From contig DBSW01000113.1 in NCBI GenBank assembly GCA_002306745.1, positions 1 through 7,770 of the forward strand: a stretch of DNA of 7,770 nucleotides. The letters are read 5' to 3'. The stretch's first letter is position 1. Each line of letters opens with the position of its first letter. Position numbers and translations under genes: made by a program. This stretch comes from Dehalococcoidia bacterium UBA1332 (GTDB lineage Bacteria > Chloroflexota > Dehalococcoidia > Lucifugimonadales > Lucifugimonadaceae). Shown piece after piece: positions 1-4,792 of the stretch. The notes under the pieces are model-generated. The model ran no database searches and was not told the origin of the DNA. It saw only the letters and a list, made by a program, of their open reading frames with translations.

Positions 1-879
1 CTATTGTTTATTCCCGGAAATCAACCGAGGATGCTTCAAAAATCCTTAACATTTGACACGCAATGGTTAATCCCCGACCTAGAAGATTCAGTACCTTCTG
101 GAGAGAAAGAAACAGCCCGCCGTATAGTAACCGAACACATACCAATGCTGGCTAATGCCGGTAAGAAATTAGCCCCCAGAGTAAATTCGTTGAGCACTGG
201 TCTGGCAGAAGCTGACATCAATGCAGTCGTATCTTCTCAGATAATTGGGATTTCTATCGGGAAAATCGGTACGGTGGAGGACATATCAAATGTCGAAAAA
301 ATTCTTGAATCGGCGGAAAAAAAATCAGGTATAAAGATCGGTAGCACATTAATACTACCTTGGCTTGAAACAGCTCAAGCTGTCGTCAACGCCTATCAGA
401 TATGCAAATCAAGTAATCGAATTCGATGGGCTGCTTTTGGAGCCGAAGATTTTTCCGCTGATCTAGGTATAAGCAGGAACATAGACGCAGCAAACTATAA
501 CTCTCCTAAAAACATAGAACATGGACTCCTATACCCCCGTTCCGCAGTCGCGATAGCGGCTCGGGCAGCGGGCGTACATGCGCTAGACACTCCTTTCACA
601 CAGTTTCAGGATTCTGACGGACTAAAGGAGGAAGCAAACCTTGCTAAGTCGATTGGATATAAAGGCAAATTGGCCATCCATCCTTCTCAGACCGAAATTA
701 TAGAATCAGTTTTCATGCCAACTGACTCAGAAATTGAACGCGCAAGAGCCGTTATACAGATCGCATCTGAAGCCAAAGCTGACGGTAGAGGATCAGTTTC
801 TCTAGACGGAGAAATGATTGATATGCCGGTAATCTTACGAGCTCACAATATTCTGAACGATGCAGGCCTATCTGAATAA
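1..879 (+). CDS. CitE-like acyl-CoA lyase (HpcH/HpaI aldolase family), 5' partial
   Basis: Member of the citrate lyase beta-subunit/malyl-CoA lyase family: TIM-barrel, Mg-dependent enzymes that cleave or form C-C bonds in CoA thioesters such as citramalyl-CoA, malyl-CoA or beta-methylmalyl-CoA. The reading frame is open from base 1. The residues Leu-Phe-Ile-Pro-Gly-Asn at the edge match the conserved first beta strand, normally preceded by a few residues, so the real start lies just outside and the TTG at 4 is probably internal. Counting that TTG as residue 1, visible family motifs are DLEDSVP (25-31), PRVNS (58-62, substrate-binding Arg), LPWLET (118-123, Glu metal ligand), FGAEDFSADLG (145-155, Asp metal ligand) and the C-terminal HALDTPF and GKLAIHPSQ stretches. 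About 291 residues fits stand-alone lyases of this family. A 39-bp gap leads to the MaoC gene, and a CoA-transferase follows, suggesting a C4/C5 dicarboxyl-CoA pathway. Family assignment is firm. The exact substrate (citramalyl-CoA, beta-methylmalyl-CoA or malyl-CoA) is inferred from context only. A thioesterase role is also possible. Confidence 0.9.
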   Translation, partial: LLFIPGNQPRMLQKSLTFDTQWLIPDLEDSVPSGEKETARRIVTEHIPMLANAGKKLAPRVNSLSTGLAEADINAVVSSQIIGISIGKIGTVEDISNVEKILESAEKKSGIKIGSTLILPWLETAQAVVNAYQICKSSNRIRWAAFGAEDFSADLGISRNIDAANYNSPKNIEHGLLYPRSAVAIAARAAGVHALDTPFTQFQDSDGLKEEANLAKSIGYKGKLAIHPSQTEIIESVFMPTDSEIERARAVIQIASEAKADGRGSVSLDGEMIDMPVILRAHNILNDAGLSE

Positions 880-918
880 CCGATAAAACCTCAAACTAAA
901 AAAAGGGATCATATATAT

Positions 919-1392
919 ATGAACACTGGACGCTATTTTGAAGATTTTTCAATAGGAGATGAGTTCAATCATTGGCCTGGGAGAACCATTTCTGAAGTTG
1001 ATAACACATGGTTCTCACTGCTAACCCAAAATCAACACCCCGTACATATCGATGCTAATTACGCCCAACACACGATCCACGGTCAAAATCTCGTCAATGG
1101 ACTCCTAGTGCTAGCAATTGCTATTGGACAAACAGTAAATGACATATCTCTGCGTGCGATTGCAAACCTGGACTATGAATCCGTTATACATGAAGGACCA
1201 ACATTTCACGGAGATACCATCTATACAAAGTCAAAGATCTTAGAAACCCGTGAAACCTCAAAAGGTGATCGCGGAGTAGTGTATCTAGAAACTCAGGTGA
1301 CCAACCAGAAAAACGAGCGGGTCATGACCGTTCGTAGACATGTGTTAATACCAAAGAAAACACACTCAGAACTCGGCGAAGGCAATCTGTAA
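919..1392 (+). CDS. MaoC-fold enoyl-CoA hydratase, mesaconyl/itaconyl-CoA hydratase-like
   Basis: A 157-residue single hot-dog-fold protein of the MaoC dehydratase family, which adds water to trans-2-enoyl-CoA thioesters. The N-terminal FEDFSIGDEF (8-17) is the typical MaoC opening. The central LLTQNQHPVHID (34-45) aligns with the hydratase motif, in which the classical catalytic Asp and His are five residues apart. Here His43 is kept but the Asp position is Asn38. The stretch GQTVNDISLRAIANLDYES (70-88) and the later GDTI and RGVVYLETQVTNQ segments recall mesaconyl-CoA hydratase-like members rather than fatty-acid R-hydratases; this comparison is from memory. The ATG at 919 is preceded by a weak AGGGA at 904-908 and a short AT run. 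It lies 39 bp after the lyase stop and 19 bp before the CoA-transferase start, so co-transcription is likely. Expected role: the reversible hydration step between CoA activation and lyase cleavage. Substrate identity is inference. Confidence 0.88.
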   Translation: MNTGRYFEDFSIGDEFNHWPGRTISEVDNTWFSLLTQNQHPVHIDANYAQHTIHGQNLVNGLLVLAIAIGQTVNDISLRAIANLDYESVIHEGPTFHGDTIYTKSKILETRETSKGDRGVVYLETQVTNQKNERVMTVRRHVLIPKKTHSELGEGNL

Positions 1393-1411
1393 AACGACGA
1401 GAACTAATAGC

Positions 1412-2644
1412 GTGAAGAAATCGAAAATGCCAATCAACAAAAGTGATTCAAGTACAGGTCCGTTGTCAGGTCTACGAATACTAGCGATTTCGCAGTTTGG
1501 AGCAGGACCTTTTGCAACCCAAAACCTTGTTGATTTAGGCGCCGAAGTAATCAAAATTGAAGATCCCACGGTAGGAGGTGATATTGCCAGATACGTCCCC
1601 CCAACAACCGGAAAAGCTGATTCTCTATATTTCCAATCGTTCAATAGAGGAAAAAAATCTATAACGATAGATTTACGAAACTCAGAGGGGATTAATCTAT
1701 TTCATCGATTAGTTGAAAAATCTGATGCGGTATTTAATAACCTCCGTGGTGATCTACCAGCAAAACTTGGTATCACCTATAAAAGCCTCGAGCATTTGAA
1801 CCCAGCCCTAGTTACTTGTTCCCTATCCGGATTCGGTCGTACTGGCCCTAGAGCTAGCGAACCCGGATATGACCCCATAATCCAGGCGATGGCGGGGTAT
1901 ATGTCCATCACGGGCGATCCCGCCGGACCTCCAGAAAAATCTGGGATCTCAATCATAGACTTCGCTGCCGGATATGCCGCTGCAATGGGTATAGTCGCAG
2001 GGCTGCTAGAAGCAAAAACGAGTGGAAAAGGTAGAGATATCGATGTGTCACTTTTTGACACGGCCGTAGCAATGTTAAATTACTTAGGATCGTGGACATT
2101 GAATAGTGAGTGGCGGGCTGACCGAACTAACAACTCATCCCATCAAACACTCGTCCCTGCACAAAACTTCCAAACTAAAGACGGCTGGATAAGTGTTTTT
2201 TGCGCTAAGGAGCATTTTTGGCAAAAGTTCGCTGAACTTATCGATTTACCCGAACTCATTTCTGATGAACGTTTCTCCTCATTCGCCGCCAGATTCCACA
2301 ACCGTGAACTACTTTTGCCCATAATCTCAGAGCAATTAAAGCGAAAAACCACAGCTGAGTGGACAGCTTTGTTCAGAGGCATAGTACCTTCTGGTCCCGT
2401 CAATTCAATTTATGACGCGTTAGAGGATGAGCAGATAAAAGCAAGGAACTTAATCATGGATATAGAGCATCCGATATACGGCAATATGCGACAAATCGGC
2501 TCTCCAGTTATTACAGAAGGTTCGAACCGGACATTAAAAGCCGGGCCAATCCTAGGCGAGCACACCGACCAAATACTTGATGAATTGCTTGCATACGATG
2601 AAAACAAGATTCGTAAACTTAGAAATTCAGGAGCTCTTGGTTAG
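1412..2644 (+). CDS. Family III CoA-transferase (CaiB/BaiF)
   Basis: About 410 residues, the usual length for family III (CaiB/BaiF, formyl-CoA transferase type) enzymes, which move CoA between carboxylic acids through an aspartyl-CoA anhydride/thioester intermediate. Evidence: N-terminal GLRILAISQFGAGPFATQNL (20-39), LGAEVIKIEDP (42-52), FQSFNRGKKSITIDLR (74-89), FNNLRG (108-113), then CSLSGFGRTGP (136-146) and EPGYDPIIQAMAG (150-162), in which Asp154 is the expected catalytic nucleophile. KGRDIDVSLFDTAV follows, as in the family. The C-terminal part carries VPSGPVNSI, typical of the second domain, and ends with LGEHTDQIL. The start is uncertain. GTG at 1412 lies 19 bp after the MaoC stop with no clear ribosome site, and an in-frame ATG at 1427 would give 405 residues and still precede the first conserved strand. 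As last gene of the trio it probably activates the free acid (itaconate, mesaconate or citramalate) using succinyl-CoA or acetyl-CoA, or shuttles CoA intramolecularly. Which one is not decidable here. Confidence 0.92.
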   Translation: MKKSKMPINKSDSSTGPLSGLRILAISQFGAGPFATQNLVDLGAEVIKIEDPTVGGDIARYVPPTTGKADSLYFQSFNRGKKSITIDLRNSEGINLFHRLVEKSDAVFNNLRGDLPAKLGITYKSLEHLNPALVTCSLSGFGRTGPRASEPGYDPIIQAMAGYMSITGDPAGPPEKSGISIIDFAAGYAAAMGIVAGLLEAKTSGKGRDIDVSLFDTAVAMLNYLGSWTLNSEWRADRTNNSSHQTLVPAQNFQTKDGWISVFCAKEHFWQKFAELIDLPELISDERFSSFAARFHNRELLLPIISEQLKRKTTAEWTALFRGIVPSGPVNSIYDALEDEQIKARNLIMDIEHPIYGNMRQIGSPVITEGSNRTLKAGPILGEHTDQILDELLAYDENKIRKLRNSGALG

Positions 2645-2666
2645 AAATTGATCCAGTTTTATAGAC

Positions 2667-2693
2667 TTGACAAGCTGGTAATCCGCTTAGAAT
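2667..2693 (+). promoter_or_regulatory. Candidate sigma70-type promoter for the tRNA-Arg gene
   Basis: A perfect -35 hexamer TTGACA (2667-2672) is followed after 15 bp by TAGAAT (2688-2693), a five-of-six match to TATAAT. The spacer is shorter than the usual 16-18 bp. The predicted start of transcription falls around 2700, directly before the tRNA 5' end at 2703, which is a common arrangement for tRNA genes. It begins only about 22 bp after the CoA-transferase stop, so read-through from that operon could also contribute. Confidence 0.6.
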
Positions 2694-2702
2694 GGAAGCA
2701 GT

Positions 2703-2779
2703 GCCTCCGTAGCTCAACTGGATAGAGCAACAGGTTTCTACCCTGTAGGTTGCGGGTTCGAGTCCCTCCGGGGGTGCCA
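2703..2779 (+). tRNA. tRNA-Arg (anticodon UCU)
   Basis: A complete 77-nt cloverleaf can be folded by hand. The acceptor stem is GCCTCCG with CGGGGGT, containing two G-U wobbles (1-72 and 4-69). The D stem is GCTC/GAGC with a nine-base loop containing GG. The anticodon stem is ACAGG/CCTGT with loop TTTCTAC, giving anticodon TCT (2737-2739), which reads AGA. The variable loop is AGGTT, the T loop is TTCGAGT, the discriminator is G, and CCA is encoded at 2777-2779. One oddity is the T stem GCGGG/CCCTC, with a C-U mismatch at pair 50-64 where many homologues have C-G. All the invariant bases (T8, G18-G19, T33, TTC) are present, so it is probably functional. Confidence 0.95.
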
Positions 2780-2790
2780 TTTTCAATTAT

Positions 2791-2804
2791 GGCGATGCGT
2801 CGCC
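2791..2804. other. Small hairpin downstream of the tRNA
   Basis: A perfect 5-bp GC-rich stem GGCGA/TCGCC closes a four-base loop TGCG, 11 bases after the tRNA CCA and directly before the A-tract of the terminator. It has no T-tract of its own, so it is not an independent terminator. It may guide 3' processing of the tRNA precursor or add to the terminator structure. Confidence 0.5.
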
Positions 2805-2805
2805 T

Positions 2806-2837
2806 AAAAAATGCCTTCGAAATCGAAGGCATTTTTT
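2806..2837 (+). terminator. Rho-independent terminator, bidirectional in appearance
   Basis: Inverted repeat with core TGCCTTCG (2812-2819) and CGAAGGCA (2824-2831) around the four-base loop AAAT. The stem is extended by six A's on the left (2806-2811) and six T's on the right (2832-2837), giving 14 base pairs in all. The T-tract terminates + strand transcripts of the tRNA and any read-through from the CoA-transferase operon. The A-tract gives the same shape to minus-strand transcripts. It separates the metabolic and tRNA block from the signalling operon. Confidence 0.92.
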
Positions 2838-2848
2838 GTATCTAATTT

Positions 2849-2862
2849 TTGAGTCGACTCAA
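2849..2862. repeat. 14-bp perfect palindrome, possible operator
   Basis: TTGAGTCGACTCAA reads the same on both strands over 14 bases. It sits in the non-coding gap between the terminator and the promoter candidate at 2945. It is not followed by a T-tract and has no unpaired loop, so it looks more like a dimeric protein-binding site than an RNA hairpin. No binding protein can be named from the sequence. Confidence 0.4.
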
Positions 2863-2944
2863 CTAACTTAAAAAATATCGCAGGGAAATAACTATTAACA
2901 TAAATAAGCAATTGTTTAAAAAATTAATATTTCTACACAAAGTC

Positions 2945-2971
2945 TTGACATAACAATGATAAAAATAAGCT
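2945..2971 (+). promoter_or_regulatory. Candidate promoter of the secreted protein/two-component operon
   Basis: A perfect TTGACA (2945-2950) sits in an AT-rich tract, with TAAGCT at 2966-2971 as a poor -10 at 15-bp spacing. No better -10 is seen at 16-18 bp. A poor -10 could mean dependence on an activator. An alternative -10 is TTTAAC at 3014-3019, just downstream of the GCCATT repeats, which would resemble a PhoB-type activated promoter. The promoter should serve the genes beginning at 3037, since the only other elements between are putative operators. Confidence 0.4.
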
Positions 2972-2989
2972 AGACCTTTTACCAAAAAC

Positions 2990-3005
2990 GCCATTAATGG
3001 CCATT
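2990..3005. promoter_or_regulatory. GCCATT direct repeats at 10-bp spacing, possible response-regulator site
   Basis: GCCATT occurs at 2990-2995 and again at 3000-3005, a start-to-start distance of 10 bp, about one helical turn. This is the geometry bound by tandem OmpR/PhoB-family dimers. The segment also contains overlapping perfect palindromes, GCCATTAATGGC (2990-3001) and AATGGCCATT (2996-3005), so a symmetric binding site is an alternative reading. It lies 32-47 bp before the start codon of the first gene of an operon that encodes an OmpR-family regulator. Confidence 0.4.
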
Positions 3006-3036
3006 GTCCTATTTTTAACAAGAAAAATCGATTCAA

Positions 3037-4038
3037 ATGATTCATCGTTGGATACCAAGCAGTTGTATCGCTTTAGCAATGGTTTTTGCCCTAACCGGTA
3101 GCGCTGTATTTGCATTCGGTAGTGAGAAGGTTTCAGAAAAAACTGATGTTTTCGAAAGAGCCGCCAAAATATTGGGCATCGAAGCGTCCGCACTACTTAG
3201 CGCCCACGATCAAGCAAAACGTGATGCATACGATGAAAACGTACTCAAATCGATCAACAGGATGACAAATGTCGGCTTGATTGACCAAGATCAGGTCGAT
3301 ACATTCACAACCTGGATGGCGGGGCGACCTAATGCCAATGGCGATCTTATTTTCATCAAGTTGACCGCCACCTTGGTAAATAAACGAGCTTTTGACAAAA
3401 GACCCTCAAACCATGAAAAGCGACCAGAAAAGCAGTATGAATATCTGATAGATCGAATGGCCGAAATTCTAGGTATAGACCCTGAAGAACTTAGAAAAGC
3501 ACTAGAACCTAGAAAAATAGAACCTCAGGCAATCAATCGTATCGATTTGCTACACAATATGATCGACGAAATGCACGAAAAGGGCGAAATTAATTCATCA
3601 GAAGCAGAACAACTACACAAGTGGATCGATGAAACACCTGATTGGTTGCTAAATATGGGTAAATCATCTCAAGATAAATCCCTGATCGACGTACCCGGTA
3701 ATCGCCACAACGAACTTGATCACCTAAAGAACTCGCCTTTCAAAGATCTTGCAGATCTACCAAAGGGGCTTCAAAAGTTCAAGTTCGAATACCATGGGCC
3801 AGACGGCTCATTCAAGTTTGGTCCTGAAGATTTAAAGAAACATGAGTTCCTAACCCCAAAAAAGCCTACAGCTCCTAAAGGTCTTAATGAACGCTTCGGT
3901 GAACTAGAAAAACTTGAAAACATTGACGAAATTAGGAAATTCATGGATCAATTACATGAGAGCGGTCTGTTCGATTACCTATTTGAGGACTTCGAAACCA
4001 GTCCAAAAACAAATGACAACCCGATAACGACGGCATAA
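3037..4038 (+). CDS. Secreted protein with duplicated helical module
   Basis: No named family can be assigned with confidence. The 333-residue product begins with a signal peptide: basic IHRW, a hydrophobic core around residues 10-25, and a likely cleavage after AVFA (Ala26). The mature part carries two copies of one module. Copy 1 (about 39-98) has ERAAKILGIEASAL, then NVGLIDQDQVDTFTTWMAGRP. Copy 2 (about 138-201) has DRMAEILGIDPEEL, then EKGEINSSEAEQLHKWIDETP. The pattern LGI-(D/E), amphipathic helix, G-x-I, EA/QV, W, P recalls small secreted DUF2680-like proteins, a comparison from memory. The C-terminal third (about 220-333) is charged, rich in Lys, Asp, Glu, Phe and Pro, with a helix around 283-320. 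There are no Cys after the signal peptide and no membrane anchor. Only a weak ribosome site is seen before the ATG. The response regulator starts 34 bp after its stop, so it likely belongs to that operon, perhaps as a sensed partner or a stress output of the kinase. Function is inference. Confidence 0.85.
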   Translation: MIHRWIPSSCIALAMVFALTGSAVFAFGSEKVSEKTDVFERAAKILGIEASALLSAHDQAKRDAYDENVLKSINRMTNVGLIDQDQVDTFTTWMAGRPNANGDLIFIKLTATLVNKRAFDKRPSNHEKRPEKQYEYLIDRMAEILGIDPEELRKALEPRKIEPQAINRIDLLHNMIDEMHEKGEINSSEAEQLHKWIDETPDWLLNMGKSSQDKSLIDVPGNRHNELDHLKNSPFKDLADLPKGLQKFKFEYHGPDGSFKFGPEDLKKHEFLTPKKPTAPKGLNERFGELEKLENIDEIRKFMDQLHESGLFDYLFEDFETSPKTNDNPITTA

Positions 4039-4072
4039 AAATCCGCCCTAACATCCAACACCATTTTTCATC

Positions 4073-4792
4073 ATGATTTCAACTGAGTTACATTCCGACA
4101 TAGAATCGACCGCTCTAGTTGTAGAAGATGATAAATCTGTCTCACAGCTAATCCGACTATATTTATCTCAGGCAGGCTTTCAGGTGTTAACGGCTGAAGA
4201 TGGTCCTACCGGGCTAAAAATGGCGCTGGAAAACACCCCTGACATCGTTCTGTTGGATATAAATTTACCGTTGATGGATGGTATTGAAGTCTGTAAGAAC
4301 GTACGAAAAGAGTCCGAAGTACCCATCATAATGGTCACAGCTAGAGTCGAAGAAGATGACCGACTCGTGGGGCTCGACATTGGTGCCGATGACTATGTTT
4401 TAAAACCGTTCAGCCCGAGAGAGTTAGTCGCACGCGTAAACGCAGTGATCAGGCGCACTGCTACGTCGAAAGTAAATTATAAGGTCGAAGATAGCCAAGT
4501 GAGTGCCGGAGACCTAGCCATTGATTTTGATCGCCATACAGTCACGATATTGGGAACAGAGATCGAGCTTACTCCAACCGAGTATCGTCTTCTCGCTTAT
4601 TTCATCGAAGTTAAAGGAAGGACCGTTTCTCGTGACCAGATAATAGAGAATGTTTTTGGTTACGATTTTTCAGGTTATGATCGAACCGTGGATACTCATG
4701 TATCTAACCTACGAAAAAAGCTCGAATCAGCAAATCCAGACATGCAACATTTGAAAACGATGTATGGAGTTGGGTACCGATTCGATGTTTAA
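4073..4792 (+). CDS. OmpR/PhoB-family response regulator
   Basis: A 239-residue DNA-binding regulator acting in the cytoplasm. The receiver domain (about 14-127) shows the acidic pocket in VVEDDKS (Asp19, Asp20), the phospho-acceptor Asp62 in LLDINLPLMDG, the switch Thr89 in MVTAR, and Lys111-Pro112 in VLKPFSPREL. The C-terminal winged-helix domain (about 145-239) has the usual ELTPTEYRLLAYF, the recognition-helix region DRTVDTHVSNLRKKL, and the closing beta hairpin YGVGYRF. All key residues are present and the length is normal. The ATG at 4073 has no recognisable Shine-Dalgarno sequence, and no other Met occurs before residue 50, so the start rests on the N-terminal tail preceding the first receiver strand. 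Its stop overlaps the kinase start by 8 bp, which makes the kinase its near-certain partner. Likely targets include its own operon. What signal it answers is unknown. Confidence 0.95.
   Translation: MISTELHSDIESTALVVEDDKSVSQLIRLYLSQAGFQVLTAEDGPTGLKMALENTPDIVLLDINLPLMDGIEVCKNVRKESEVPIIMVTARVEEDDRLVGLDIGADDYVLKPFSPRELVARVNAVIRRTATSKVNYKVEDSQVSAGDLAIDFDRHTVTILGTEIELTPTEYRLLAYFIEVKGRTVSRDQIIENVFGYDFSGYDRTVDTHVSNLRKKLESANPDMQHLKTMYGVGYRFDV

Noticed and set aside
910..920. AT dinucleotide run before the MaoC start as a functional repeat
   Set aside because: Only about five units in AT-rich DNA. It may loosen translation-initiation structure but nothing more can be supported.
2757..2779. tRNA 3' end as an integration (att) site
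   Set aside because: No integrase, mobile gene or second copy of the tRNA 3' end is visible in the window.
2863..3193. Minus-strand short open frames across the region 2 gap and the start of the secreted protein gene
   Set aside because: They overlap the promoter and operator candidates and the signal peptide coding region, with low-complexity Phe/Leu-rich products and no ribosome site worth noting.
4764..4784. Upstream in-frame ATG as the kinase start
   Set aside because: It would add MELGTDS from deep inside the regulator gene. The ATG at 4785 gives the standard short cytoplasmic lead before the first membrane span and a typical 8-bp stop/start overlap.
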